Below are positions 9,346 through 19,400 of a DNA stretch of 21,626 nt, in pieces. Position 1 is the stretch's first letter. Each line of letters starts with the position of its first letter. The DNA comes from Bacteroidota bacterium (GTDB lineage: Bacteria; Bacteroidota; Bacteroidia; Cytophagales; Cyclobacteriaceae). Under the pieces are notes generated by a model that was given only the letters and a program-made list of their open reading frames with translations, had not been told where the DNA came from and ran no database searches. The stretch covers positions 1-21,626 of the forward strand of contig JAEYXN010000197.1 of the NCBI GenBank assembly GCA_023431285.1. The letters are read 5' to 3'. The position numbers and the translations under genes are program-made.

Positions 9346-10614
9346 TTAGAATAAGGTCGGTTCTCTGTCAAGCTGCCAGTAATGGTAAAAGCCAACGTAG
9401 CCACGCTTTCGAAAGTATTTCATATCCAGCGTTCGTTTGAGTATTGGACTATGTGCAACCCGGCAGGCTCCTTTACTGGTGTTTCCCCACATGTACGCTT
9501 TCAGTTTATCCAGCCCAAGTTTCAGCAGATTAATGACTTTCGTCCGGACTCGTTTCCATCTTCGCCAAATACTGATTCTAAGTCGACTTCGAACCAACTC
9601 GTCAAGCTTTGCCATAGTACTTTTGGCATTCGCTATCGTAAAGTAATTCACCCAGCCACGTGTTAGTTCGTTAAGTTGGGTGAGCCTCATGGATTCGCTT
9701 TGGGGAGCGCTTGATCGGGTGATTTCCCTACACTTAGCTTTCACACGGTTGACCGCTTTAGGGCTTATCCGTATTTCATGTCTTCCCTTCATCTGATAGA
9801 AAGAAAAACCCAGCAGGTAGCTTTCATGGGCACGGCTAACTTTGGTCTTTTCCCGATTGACTCGTAGTAATAGATCACCTTCAATAAATTTGATCAGGCT
9901 CTCTTCCACTCGTTTAGCGGATTTCTTACTCCTTACATAGATGCTGCAATCATCTGCATAACGCACGAATCTGTGTCCACGTTTGTTCAGCTCCTCATCC
10001 AGTTCATGAAGCATAACGTTGGATAGTAGCGGACTTAGTGGACTACCCTGGGGGGTGCCTTCTGTTCGTTGGCTAATCAATCCCCCTTCCAGTATACCAG
10101 TCTTTAGATAAGCGTTGATTAGCAGAAGTGTGCTTTTGTCTTTTACTCTCTGGCTTAGTAAATGCATCAGCTTTTGATGATTCACTCTGTCGAAGAATTT
10201 CTCTAAGTCAAGTTCTATGATCCAGTTGTATCCCTCGTTCAAATACTCTTGCGCTTTTATGACCGCTTGATGAGCATTCTTACCAGGTCGGAATCCATAG
10301 CTGTGCTTATCGAATATTTCTTCATATATCGGGCTCAACACCTGATAAATGGCTTGTTGAATCATCCTGTCTACAACCGTAGGGATGCCCAACGTCCTTA
10401 CTCCGCCGGTAGGTTTCGGTATCTCTACCTTGCGAACCGGGTCTGGCTGGTAATTGCCTTCTCTGATACTGTTCAATAAACTTTGGCAGTTAGCGTTGAC
10501 GAAAGGGCGAAGTTCATCGCTCTGCCGATCGTCTACGCCTCCTGCTCCATGATTGCGTTCTACCGCCCTTATGGCTCTTTCGATGTTTCGTCTGTTCAGT
10601 ACCTTTTCCAGCAT
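9346..10614 (-). CDS. ltrA: Group II intron reverse transcriptase/maturase
   Basis: This 422-residue protein would bind its own intron RNA to help splicing and then copy the intron into DNA at a new site. The reverse transcriptase domain spans about residues 55-270. It includes IPKPTGGVRTLGIPTVVDR (65-83), HSYGFRPGKNAHQAV (104-118), the first metal-binding Asp in ELDLEKFFDRV (D136), TPQGSPLSPLLSN (187-199) and the YADD box (219-222). A group II maturase (X/thumb) domain follows, with RGWVNYF at 319-325 and the basic stretch RRWKRVRTK at 351-359. The protein ends at residue 422 with no HNH endonuclease domain, which is normal for group IIC enzymes. All catalytic residues I can check are present and the frame is unbroken, so it is likely functional. 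It sits in the domain IV position of the intron. Confidence 0.95.
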   Translation of the reverse strand: MLEKVLNRRNIERAIRAVERNHGAGGVDDRQSDELRPFVNANCQSLLNSIREGNYQPDPVRKVEIPKPTGGVRTLGIPTVVDRMIQQAIYQVLSPIYEEIFDKHSYGFRPGKNAHQAVIKAQEYLNEGYNWIIELDLEKFFDRVNHQKLMHLLSQRVKDKSTLLLINAYLKTGILEGGLISQRTEGTPQGSPLSPLLSNVMLHELDEELNKRGHRFVRYADDCSIYVRSKKSAKRVEESLIKFIEGDLLLRVNREKTKVSRAHESYLLGFSFYQMKGRHEIRISPKAVNRVKAKCREITRSSAPQSESMRLTQLNELTRGWVNYFTIANAKSTMAKLDELVRSRLRISIWRRWKRVRTKVINLLKLGLDKLKAYMWGNTSKGACRVAHSPILKRTLDMKYFRKRGYVGFYHYWQLDREPTLF

Positions 10615-11168
10615 GTTACTTTTTTATTTGATCAGCGGGAACTCTTCATCATTTCTTCTTATCTCGGCTAAGCTCTCTTGCCCTTTACTTTCAGCTTCCG
10701 GCTTATCCTCAAGCAAGTAGTTCTCTTACGGTTTCTGCTCTACTTTTTTTTTCGCCCCAATAAGTTCTTCAATGTCGTTTCCCAATTCTAACATTCGGTC
10801 CTTCGTCTGTTCGTGAGACTTCTCCGGTGCTCGGAGCTCGTTGCCCAGCTTACTACGACCTCTGCTGACTTCTGTAATTAACACGTAAATACAAGATCTC
10901 TCAGGGTAAGTTTATCTTGCTTTCTTCTCATGTAGCCTCTGCATCTACATTATTACCTTCCGTGAAGTGTCGGGCTTTTGTTTCTTTGGCAACATTGCCC
11001 AGGTAAAGTATGCCTCTTATGCAGTTTCTGTTCGTAGGCTCGAGAATTTGCTTTAAGCTTCCTTCAGACTCGCAATTACTCGCGAAACCCTTGCTCTCAG
11101 CTAATGATACGCACCTCAACGCTCATTCGGGACTTGCACCCTATAGCCAGCAAACATGCCTGACGCAC
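10615..11168 (-). ncRNA. Group II intron 5' ribozyme domains (I to IV upstream of the ORF)
   Basis: These 554 nt lie between the GTGCG 5' end and the maturase start codon, the usual length for domains I to III. Familiar segments are GGGTGCAAGTCCCGAA near the 5' end, AACAGAAACTGCAT, and TTGCCAAAGAAACAAAAGCC. A minus-strand reading frame at 10928-11119 runs through this RNA and is not a gene. I did not fold the full domain I, so the internal helices are not assigned. Confidence 0.8.
10981..10989 (-). other. Candidate exon-binding site 1 (EBS1) of the intron
   Basis: The minus-strand sequence CCAAAGAAA can form nine consecutive pairs (one of them G-U) with the last nine exon bases before the intron, TTTTTTTGG at 11177-11169. 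It lies in domain I at a plausible place for EBS1. This would explain recognition of a terminator T-tract. The A-rich match to a T-run is partly easy to obtain by chance. The two C bases matching GG make it more specific. Confidence 0.55.
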
Positions 11169-11170
11169 CC

Positions 11171-11200
11171 AAAAAAAGCCGCCTCAAGTTGAGACGGCTT
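11171..11200 (-). terminator. Intrinsic terminator of the SusC/D operon
   Basis: On the minus strand, AAGCCGTCTC, loop AACTT and GAGGCGGCTT form a 10-bp stem, followed by seven T. The stem is complete in minus-strand RNA through one U-G pair. The plus-strand version has a C-A mismatch, so it belongs to the operon on the minus strand. It begins 24 bases after the stop of the last operon gene. The group II intron starts two bases after the T-tract. Confidence 0.9.
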
Positions 11201-11224
11201 TTATTCAGTCGTACTAGTTAGTCC

Positions 11225-13360
11225 CTACTTCTCTTCAAAGCGGAAGTTATCTGCATAGAAACCTCTCATATCATAATCAGGTCCATTGTATATCAGACCC
11301 CACTCGCCATCGGCAGGTATTGTTGCAGGCAAGGCACCAAAAGAACTCAGATCAAACGTAAGTGTTACCCAGCTTGCTGTAGTTTTTGCGCCAAGGTTTC
11401 CGAGATCAACTTCTGTTCCTGAGAAGCGGAATTTGAAGACTGCTCCCGCAGGAGGTGCCTTGGTCAGATAGACATCCATCTTGAACACGTGGTTGGCTTT
11501 GGAAACAGATGGCTTTGATAATTGGGCGTGATTACATCCCCAAAGCCAGGACCATCCATTTAAAGTATTTGTTCCGTGTATGAAATTCCCGTTGTCCTCG
11601 ATGCCCGGCCCAGGACTACTACTTAGTAGCTCAAGAGCTCCACCCCAGTTGTCCCAACCCAAATCATGACCATTGACTACCGAAAAATCGTTAATCATCA
11701 ATCCTGGATCTAGAATTGGATCTACACCGGCAAACTTAAATGCTGTTTCAGGTGACAGGTAAATCTCATTCTTGTTCGTGACAAATTTAATTCGACCTAC
11801 ACCAGCAGTAACCGTGAGCGGTACGAAAAACTCAATCGATGTTGCAGTCTTCGCGCCGATCTGTGTAACGACTACGTCATTGGGAAGAATGATCTGACCA
11901 GGAACGGTTAAGTTTGTTCCAGTAATCGTAACATATCTTCCAATAGTAATTACCTCTGGTAAGGAGGGAATATTCGGTACATTAGGAACAATTGTCAAGT
12001 TACTACCAGATTCAACCGATGTACCGTTCTTGGTTTTCAATGTAATCTTTCCGGTCACGCTTCCAGGCACGACAGGTAACGTTAAAGACGTGGCTGATGA
12101 TGGTTCGACTGTCGCTGTAAATCCGCCACCGAAAACAACTTCCGACACAAGATCCAGATTGGTTCCGGTAATGGTGATCGAAGGATCGCTGGCGGTGTTG
12201 ACCGAAGCAGGACTGAATGATGAAATCACCGGTTTCACCAGCGTAAGTGCGCTCGCCGATGATACGCTCTTGTCAGCTTTCGTGTTAAACTTAACGATGC
12301 CTTCAATTGCATCGATAGGCACACCAACGGAAATTGATGTCGCCGTTCCTCCACCCTGGATCGTACCCATCTTTTCACCACCGAACTCTACGCCGGAGAT
12401 TAAGTCAAGATTGGTTCCAGTCACTGTGACGTTCTGCCCATTCTTCGCAGGATTAGGAGTGATCGATGTGATTTGTGGAATCACCAATGTCAACGATGAT
12501 GCTGATGTGATTTCTATCTGTGATGCCGGGCGGACTGTAATAGCACCATCCTTAGCATCTTCTGCAACCTGTATCACAATTTCCGTCGCGGATTGACTCA
12601 CAAAATCAGCAACCCTTACGTTCCCGCCGAAAGTAACATCCTCTACAAGATCCAGGTTTGTTCCTGTGATCGTGAGTTCTGATCCTGCTCTGATGGATAA
12701 CGGAGCGAGTGATGTGATCGCCGGTGCTATAACGCCAAGGTCTGTATCAGACTCGACGAGTATCGGCACCTCTTTTCCATTCGACAATACATAAGGTCCT
12801 GTTTGCGCATCAATCGGTACAATCAACTCAATGGTTGTATTGGATTGCGATTCAAAATCTTCAACAGTTTTTTTATTGCTGAATATCACAGACTCTACAA
12901 GGTTGAGATAGGTACCAGTAATCGTTACTGTCTCACCTGGTCTTACTGGATTCGGTGAAATGCTCGTAATCGCAATCGGCTCTGAAATTCCGAGTAAAGA
13001 TTTACTTTCAATATCACCATCTGGCGAATGAAGAATAATCTTTCCAGACACAGCCGTGGCTTCTGGTATTTTTATCACGATCAGCGACGGCGATTGCTGT
13101 TCGAATGAAGACACTTCGACGTTTCCGGGAAGCGTGATCTTCGTAACCTTATTCAGATTCTGGCCAATAAACCGAAGATCGCCACCACGTAGCGCCGGCG
13201 AAGGCCCAAAGCTTTGCAGGGCAACATTTTTTCCCTCGCCCTTATCGTCATCGTCACAAGCGTTGAATGTGACGGCAGATAAAAGCAGCAGTACCATGCC
13301 AAGTACTTTGATTGTATTCTTAAGTAACATAATCGTTTTCATTTTTAATGTTTTGAGCAT
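11225..13360 (-). CDS. Surface glycan-binding lipoprotein with six TIG repeats
   Basis: This 711-residue lipoprotein has the lipobox FNAC at C35 followed by DDDD, matching the acidic signal for surface display in Bacteroidota. Six IPT/TIG-like repeats of about 80 residues follow (about 46-125, 128-203, 212-293, 294-375, 376-458, 462-543). Repeats 3 to 5 share the core TGTNLDLV or TGTNLDLI. The C-terminal region (about 555-711) has tryptophan-rich patches (LGWDNWGG, GWSWLWG) and ends YADNFRFEEK. It resembles the glycan-binding domain of SGBP-B-type proteins. The likely role is to hold a polysaccharide at the cell surface for the SusCD transporter. The listed ATG lies two bases after the previous stop. 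A start at residue 7 (13342), behind TAAAA, would give a more usual signal peptide. It is the last gene of the operon, before the terminator. The ligand is unknown. Confidence 0.85.
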   Translation of the reverse strand: MLKTLKMKTIMLLKNTIKVLGMVLLLLSAVTFNACDDDDKGEGKNVALQSFGPSPALRGGDLRFIGQNLNKVTKITLPGNVEVSSFEQQSPSLIVIKIPEATAVSGKIILHSPDGDIESKSLLGISEPIAITSISPNPVRPGETVTITGTYLNLVESVIFSNKKTVEDFESQSNTTIELIVPIDAQTGPYVLSNGKEVPILVESDTDLGVIAPAITSLAPLSIRAGSELTITGTNLDLVEDVTFGGNVRVADFVSQSATEIVIQVAEDAKDGAITVRPASQIEITSASSLTLVIPQITSITPNPAKNGQNVTVTGTNLDLISGVEFGGEKMGTIQGGGTATSISVGVPIDAIEGIVKFNTKADKSVSSASALTLVKPVISSFSPASVNTASDPSITITGTNLDLVSEVVFGGGFTATVEPSSATSLTLPVVPGSVTGKITLKTKNGTSVESGSNLTIVPNVPNIPSLPEVITIGRYVTITGTNLTVPGQIILPNDVVVTQIGAKTATSIEFFVPLTVTAGVGRIKFVTNKNEIYLSPETAFKFAGVDPILDPGLMINDFSVVNGHDLGWDNWGGALELLSSSPGPGIEDNGNFIHGTNTLNGWSWLWGCNHAQLSKPSVSKANHVFKMDVYLTKAPPAGAVFKFRFSGTEVDLGNLGAKTTASWVTLTFDLSSFGALPATIPADGEWGLIYNGPDYDMRGFYADNFRFEEK

Positions 13361-13362
13361 CC

Positions 13363-14619
13363 TTACTTCGCTACAATCCGCACATTGTCGATGTAAAATT
13401 CAAATGGCGATTTATCCGCTTCAGGTGCTGAGAGTACCCAGAAAGAAAGACTACCTGTAACGTTTTTGTTGAAGGCGGCTTCTGTATATGAAACCTCATC
13501 CACGCCACTAGCCGGGTTCTTTGTCGTACCCATCGCCCATTTAAATTCAGTCATTGGAATCGTGACTGTAACCCATTGCCCATCTGTGCTCAAAGTTTCA
13601 TTCGCCTCTCTCCATGGTCCAAAAACTGCGCGGGCGTTAAAGGAATTACCCCATACTTCCTGATTACTATTTGCGTGATCCCAAGGCGCAAAGCAAATGT
13701 TAAGATCGGATCCATACCATTCAACAATGTTGATCTCAAATTTCATAACGTAATCCCACGGCTCACCCGGTAGAAGATTCCCTTCAGGGCGACCACTGGC
13801 TTTCGCCCAGAACTGCGCTTCATAAGGACTTCCTTCACCCTCGAGTCTTTCACCATTGTTATATACACCCTGGAAGAAGAGGTAATTACCATCAAGACTG
13901 TTCTCATCTGATTTAATAATCCCATTTCTCCATGCTCCAGCAGGTGTTTTTCCCGGTTCATCGAAGTTCAGGAACAGGTTACGTGAATCACGGAAATGGA
14001 AAGATGAAGTTGTTCTTCCGAAATTTGTTATCACAGTAACAGGGCCTTCCGTAGCTCCGTCGGGAACCTCTACTACGACCTGAGTTTGCGAAACGGATAC
14101 TACTTCTGCTTCGCCACCTCCCGTAAACTCTACTGACAAAGGTTCGAAGAAATAATCGCCATAAATAACGAACTGTTCGCCAGCCCGCGGCCATTCATTC
14201 CGTGCCGCGATCACTGAAGGGGCAGGAATTGCAACTGTGAAAGGATACTCGATCGTTGCCCCGGATGCGGTAGTTAGATAGATCTTATCAGTTACTTCGC
14301 TGGGAGCCAGAAGAGGTACCGTTGCGAAGATCGTACGGTTTGTCACCCACGTCGGAAGAAGTTCAGCCTGTTTATCATTAAAGTAAATGCTTCGAACACC
14401 ACCCAGGTTCTCACCCACGATGACGATTGTTGTTCCAAGTTCAGCACCAACGAGGAGCGAATCGGCAGCGTCTGGATTTGGTACTCGGATGTACTTGATT
14501 TGAGGCGTGCCATCAGCAGATTCAAGCGATACGCCATCTTCATCATCACAGGACATCACAAACATGCTCAATACCACAAACGGCAGGAGCAGGTAGAAAA
14601 TATTTCTGAATTGTTTCAT
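13363..14619 (-). CDS. Surface glycan-binding lipoprotein, SGBP-B-like
   Basis: This 418-residue lipoprotein has the lipobox FVMSC at C24 followed by DDED, again a surface-export signature. Two TIG-like domains occupy about 38-130 and 133-210 (VIVGENLGGVRSIYF, VIYGDYFFEPLSVEF). The C-terminal domain, 213-418, is rich in aromatics (GAWRNG, PWDYVMKFEIN, VEWYGSDLNICFAPWDH) and ends FYIDNVRIVAK. This layout fits the surface glycan-binding SGBP-B family, whose C-terminal domain (known for xyloglucan binding in one studied member) carries the binding face. It lies 13 bp after susD and 2 bp before the six-repeat paralogue, so it belongs to the same transcript. It shares the closing DNxR motif with that neighbour, which suggests related C-terminal folds. 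Sugar specificity cannot be read from the sequence. Confidence 0.88.
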   Translation of the reverse strand: MKQFRNIFYLLLPFVVLSMFVMSCDDEDGVSLESADGTPQIKYIRVPNPDAADSLLVGAELGTTIVIVGENLGGVRSIYFNDKQAELLPTWVTNRTIFATVPLLAPSEVTDKIYLTTASGATIEYPFTVAIPAPSVIAARNEWPRAGEQFVIYGDYFFEPLSVEFTGGGEAEVVSVSQTQVVVEVPDGATEGPVTVITNFGRTTSSFHFRDSRNLFLNFDEPGKTPAGAWRNGIIKSDENSLDGNYLFFQGVYNNGERLEGEGSPYEAQFWAKASGRPEGNLLPGEPWDYVMKFEINIVEWYGSDLNICFAPWDHANSNQEVWGNSFNARAVFGPWREANETLSTDGQWVTVTIPMTEFKWAMGTTKNPASGVDEVSYTEAAFNKNVTGSLSFWVLSAPEADKSPFEFYIDNVRIVAK

Positions 14620-14632
14620 TGTTACTTAACCT

Positions 14633-16393
14633 TTATTGGAACTCATATGCAACCGGTTCTTCTTTCAATTTGGGGTTTGTCACAACCTCTGTCACTGGAA
14701 TCGGCAACTGGATTTTTGTTGCATTAAACTTATTTATGCTAAGCGTATTCGTATTTCCGCTGCGGCTGCCTGTTCCCAGGTATGTACCCGCAGGGATTGG
14801 GGTCGGGTTGGTATTGTCCCCGCTGGAATACACAAGCTCATAAGCTGCAGGATCATTTTCACCTGTTGTGTTATCCAGAATCTTGCGGAACTGAGCTGCC
14901 CTTCCCTGACTATTCAGGTAATTGAGAGCCTCTTCGGAATTACGGTAATAGCGACGCTTAAAGTCGAGCCAGCTTTGTGATTCAAGACCAAACTCAACAC
15001 GACGTTCGTTAAGCAGATCTGTGAAAGTCATGTTTCCATCGTCTGGCGCATCGAGACCAGCGCGCTTGCGCACTGCAACATATTCGTTGTAGCCATCGCC
15101 TCCTGACAGAGATGTTCCTGCACCAAGTTTCGCCTCAGCATAGATCAGGTACACATCTGAAAGACGGAGCATGTAAATATCCATAGGAGAATCCTGGTTA
15201 GTGATAGGGAAACCGTGGTCTTTATCGTTACCGACGATGTATTTCTTCACACTGGTGAGTGATCCAGTAGCACCACTGGTCTGAACATCATCTTCATCGC
15301 GAACAACGATGTTATAAGAATATCCTCCATTTTCAGTAGCTACATAGTTGTAGAAGTCACCTTGTTGGCTGTAGATCGCCCTGCGGCGAAGGTCCGTTTC
15401 ACCTTCAGAGTTGTTTCGAAGGTTAGCGATGTAATTCCATGACATACATTTTCCACCACCCCATGCAGTACCATCACCTGTTATCTCAGTGTGGCGTGCA
15501 AAACGGGCCTGGCGGCTACTTCCAAAACCCCATCCACCATTAAAGCATTGGACTGCCCAAAGAATTTCAGGATTGCTTTCGTTCTGAACTTTGAAAAGAT
15601 CCTCGTAGCTGCTGTTCAAAGAGATTCCGCTGTTTCTGATCACATCTTCAGCAAGCGATGCCGCCGTTGCAAAATCATCAGTGGACAAACCGGGGAAACC
15701 AGGTGTCCCTATTCTACGCTGAGCGACGGTCACGTGCAACTTTGCAAGCATACCTTTAGCCGCCCATGAAGTGACACGACCTGCATCGTTTGACGGAGGA
15801 AGATGCTCTGCTGCGAACGCAAGATCTCTACGAACGAATTCATAAACGTCAGCCACATTATGACGTGGAAGCAATAGATCAAAGTTTGCTACTTTCGCTG
15901 CAGGCTTTTCTACGATTGGCACATCGCCGAAATATTCAGCGAGCTGAAAGTATGCGGAAGCGCGGAAGAAACGTGCTTCACCAAGTCCGGCATTGATCAC
16001 TTGCTGACTTACACCGTATCCACTGGCGATACCTGGCATGTCGTCGATGATCAGGTTAGAATAGGAAATAACATCGTATAGTCCTCTCCATCCATCGAGA
16101 AGGTGGCGGTTGGATTCATTGTATGAACCCATGAAGAACGCTCCTTCTTCATCCCAGTCGTGGATCACATCACCAGGCAAAAGATCGCCGGCAACCCATT
16201 GAAACACGTCTGTGAAAGCCCACCACGGTCTGCCGTATAGGGATGCCGTGGCTTGTTTTATTTCCGTTTCACTGCGGTACCAGTTGTTAACCGTGGCCTG
16301 ATCTTCAGGCGCGTAGGTTAGAAAGTCCTCGGAACACGCGCCTAATGAGACGAGTATTACCGTGGCTGCTATTTGTTTTATATATCGTTTCAT
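14633..16393 (-). CDS. susD: SusD/RagB-family outer-membrane glycan-binding lipoprotein
   Basis: This 586-residue protein has a lipoprotein signal (lipobox LGAC, C20) followed by SEDFLTYAPEDQATVNNWY, the typical SusD opening. The N-terminal TPR-like half contains GWRGLYDVISYSNLIID and LGEARFFRASAYFQLAEYFG, and the LPRHNVADVYEFV segment is also characteristic. The C-terminal SusD/RagB half includes DIYMLRLSDVYLIYAEAKL, LLNERRVEFGLESQSWLDFK and a closing LPIPVTEVVTNPKLK. SusD proteins cap the SusC barrel and deliver glycan oligosaccharides into it. The gene follows susC by 22 bp and precedes the SGBP gene by 13 bp. Length and motif order are normal and the frame is intact. The bound glycan is unknown. 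Confidence 0.97.
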   Translation of the reverse strand: MKRYIKQIAATVILVSLGACSEDFLTYAPEDQATVNNWYRSETEIKQATASLYGRPWWAFTDVFQWVAGDLLPGDVIHDWDEEGAFFMGSYNESNRHLLDGWRGLYDVISYSNLIIDDMPGIASGYGVSQQVINAGLGEARFFRASAYFQLAEYFGDVPIVEKPAAKVANFDLLLPRHNVADVYEFVRRDLAFAAEHLPPSNDAGRVTSWAAKGMLAKLHVTVAQRRIGTPGFPGLSTDDFATAASLAEDVIRNSGISLNSSYEDLFKVQNESNPEILWAVQCFNGGWGFGSSRQARFARHTEITGDGTAWGGGKCMSWNYIANLRNNSEGETDLRRRAIYSQQGDFYNYVATENGGYSYNIVVRDEDDVQTSGATGSLTSVKKYIVGNDKDHGFPITNQDSPMDIYMLRLSDVYLIYAEAKLGAGTSLSGGDGYNEYVAVRKRAGLDAPDDGNMTFTDLLNERRVEFGLESQSWLDFKRRYYRNSEEALNYLNSQGRAAQFRKILDNTTGENDPAAYELVYSSGDNTNPTPIPAGTYLGTGSRSGNTNTLSINKFNATKIQLPIPVTEVVTNPKLKEEPVAYEFQ

Positions 16394-16415
16394 CTATGTA
16401 TCTGTTAGATGTTCT

Positions 16416-19400
16416 TTAAAAATCGATGTTTACTCCCAGTGTGAACACACGTGGTGAAGGGTAACGACCCATGTCCACGTTCATCATTCGGGCGCTTTGG
16501 TTGAAGTTACCGATCTGAGGATCCAGACCTGAATACTTCGTAAATGTTACTACGTTTTGAATGTTACCGTAGATCTGCGCTTTGGTGAGTCTGGCTTTTG
16601 AAAGCACAGATACCGGTACCTCATAAGCAAGTCTCAGGTTTTGTATCCGTACGAAAGTTCCGTCTTCAATCCAGCGCGACGACATGTGATGGTTGAAGTT
16701 TTCACCACCATTGTCGAATCTCGGCATAGAAGTATTCGGATTAACCAGCTCAACATGATCGATATTGTTGATGTCGGTACCAGTGGCTGTAAGCTGAGTG
16801 CGTGCGCGGTCTACTACAGTCCGTGACTGGTTGTCAAATGTTGTTACCATTTGCTCGTTACGTGCACGTGAATAGTTAAGGATATCCCCTCCGACTACAC
16901 CCACCAGCTGAGCATACAGGGTAAATCTGCTATAGGTTAAAGTGTTGTCGAAACCAAATGTAAAATCAGGGTTTGGATCACCGATGACAGTCTGATCGTC
17001 AGCGTTTATAACGCCATCACCATTAACATCTTTCCATTTGATATCACCTAACCATACACCTGTAGTTCTTTCGATAAGGTTTGTTCCGTCAGGTCCGCCG
17101 GCAATCTGAACTGCGTGATTCTGGATCTCTTCTTTTGTTTTGAAGATACCTTCCATCACGTAACCATAGAATTGTGCCACTGGATATCCAGGCATGGTAA
17201 CTGTTGCAGACTGGAAGCCGGTATACCAATACAGAGCATTGCGCAGGGGAACACCAGCAAGAGCAGTTACCTTGTTGCGGTTAACAGTTAAGTTGGCACT
17301 CGTAGTCCACTTGAACTTGCCTTTATCCATATTAACCGTGCTCAAACCGAGCTCAATCCCTTTGTTTTCCATCTCTCCAATGTTGGCGAATGGACCTGCC
17401 ACTTGAGAACCGAACACCGCGGGGAGGGGCACACTCAAAAGCAGGTTGTCTGTGTTCTTCATGTACACTTCTGCCGTAATAGAAATGCGGTCGTCAAGTA
17501 AACCAAGGTCAAGTCCTACGTTGTATTGCGTTGTTGACTCCCATTGCAAGGTCGGGTTTGAGTAACGGACGTTTCGCACAGCACCTCCAAACTCAGAGTT
17601 CTCAGAGGCAAGAGCAGAACCGAAAGCATAATCAGCAATATCCTGGTTACCCGTAGTACCCCATCCTGCTCTCAGCTTAAGAAGGCTGATAGCTTCCGAA
17701 CCTGAAAGGAAATCTTCCTGGTTGATCTTCCATCCCACAGAAACTGAAGGGAACCATCCCCAACGTCTTTGCTCTCCAAATCTTGAAGAACCATCGCGGC
17801 GGAGAGTTGCAGTCAGGAGATAACGGTCGCCAAACGAATAATTTGCACGAGCGAAATATGACAACAATGAGTTCCAGCCCGTTCCACCAGTGGGCTCGAT
17901 GCCAGTGTCTCCCTGGTTAGGTTGAGGAATGTCGTTAGGGACATTAATCTTGTAAAGGGTCATGTTTTCCCAACGTCCCTTTTGTACTTCCTGTGCCACC
18001 ATGATATTGAAATCATGATCGCCAACCTGTTTCTGATAAGTCAGGCGGTTGTTCCACGCCCAATAAAGGCTTTCATCCGTTCTCAGACCCAAACGGCTTA
18101 CCGGGTTTCGGATCTGTCCCCATTGGTAGGAAGGCTGAAATGCTTTATTGTTACCATTGTTATAATCGAGGTTGACTTCGGTGAAGAAATTAAGACCGTT
18201 GATAATCTTCACGTCGCCAAACAAGTTTGTCATTACGCGATTGTTGCGTACAGTGTTATTCCGCAATAACGCAAGGGCTACTGGGTTTGCACCTATCTGG
18301 GCAGAGCCATTCTGCTGATCAGGACCTGCAAATGATCCGTCAAAGTTACGAACCGGGATGTGCGGCGGCATCTGCGCAGCCTGCGAGATCACACCGTCTC
18401 CACCGTCATTCAAAGTGATTGTTTCGAATCGTCTGGAGAGCGAGAGGTTGGCGCCAAGTCTAATGTTGTCGCGCACCTTTGTCTCAAGTCTGAGGCGCGT
18501 GTTGAAGCGTTCAAAATCTGATCCGATAATAATACCATCCTGTTTGAAGTAGCCTCCTGAGAAAACATAAGTGGTATTCTCATTTCCACCTGAGAGCGTC
18601 AGAGAGTGGCTCTGCATCGGTGCAGGTTGGAAGATCGCAGCCTGCCAGTCTGTTCCACGACCCAGCAGAGTAGGATCTGCAAATCTTTCATTCGCGGTGA
18701 TCGATGACACTTCATCAGCCACCTCGTTGTTATATGCGGCATACTCCTTTAGGTTCATCATATCGAACGTTTTGTAAACATCCTGCATTGAGTAGAACCC
18801 GTTGTACGAAAGGGTTGGGATACCTTTCTTTCCGCGTTTTGTCGTGATGATCACCACACCATTTGCGCCGCGTGATCCGAAGATTGCTGTAGCAGAGGCA
18901 TCTTTTAATACTTCGATGCTCTCAATATCATTGGGGTTCAATGACGCCATAGGGTTGACCGCAGCACCCTGTTGCCCCCCTGCACCTCCCTGCCAGTCGA
19001 AACCAGCAATCCCTCCTGCGCTTCCACCCACCTGAATTCCATCTATAACGTAGAGTGGCTCACTCCCTTGAGTAATGGATGTCGTTCCGCGAACGCGGAT
19101 AGACACCGCACCACCGGGTTGCCCGGAGTTTTGCAGTACCTGCACCCCCGCAACACGACCCTGGAGGGCCTGGTCGACGCTGGCAGTTACTGCGTTGCGG
19201 ATCTTATCACCGTCAACTGACGCAACCGCGCCGGTCAGGTCGCTCTTCTTTTGCGTACCATAACCCACGACAACGACCTCCTGCAAGGTGGCCACGTCTT
19301 CCTGTAACACGATATCGATTGTTGTTGCGGAACCAACTTTTCTTTCCTGGGAGGTGTATCCGATGAAAGAGATCACCAGAACATCTTCCGGAGCAGCATC

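Larger units (their letters stand above)
9232..11168 (-). mobile_element. Group II intron, probably group IIC, with maturase ORF
   Basis: The element reads on the minus strand. Its 5' end is GTGCGTCAGG at 11168, preceded by the PUL terminator T-tract plus GG. The conserved GGGTGCAAGTCCC segment lies about 27 bases in. A 5' RNA part of 554 nt precedes the maturase gene. After the gene come a domain V hairpin with a two-base bulge, a domain VI hairpin with a 12-bp perfect stem, and a 3' end reading CTACTCGAT. Insertion right behind an intrinsic terminator, the lack of an endonuclease domain, and a CGC rather than AGC triad in domain V all point to group IIC. Total length is about 1937 bp and the parts look intact. 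The 3' boundary could be off by one or two bases. Confidence 0.88.

Noticed and set aside
10928..11119. A 63-codon minus-strand frame upstream of the maturase.
   Set aside because: It lies inside the catalytic RNA of the intron, whose conserved segments explain the sequence.
9223..11169. GGTGCGTC occurs at the 5' intron junction and again just past the 3' end, like a direct repeat.
   Set aside because: Group II introns do not create target duplications, the next bases differ (AGGC versus TTCT), and the 5' copy is explained by the conserved GTGCG intron start.
12030..12596. A 188-codon plus-strand reading frame.
   Set aside because: It is antisense to the TIG-repeat lipoprotein gene and its composition mirrors the repeats; it has no domain signal.
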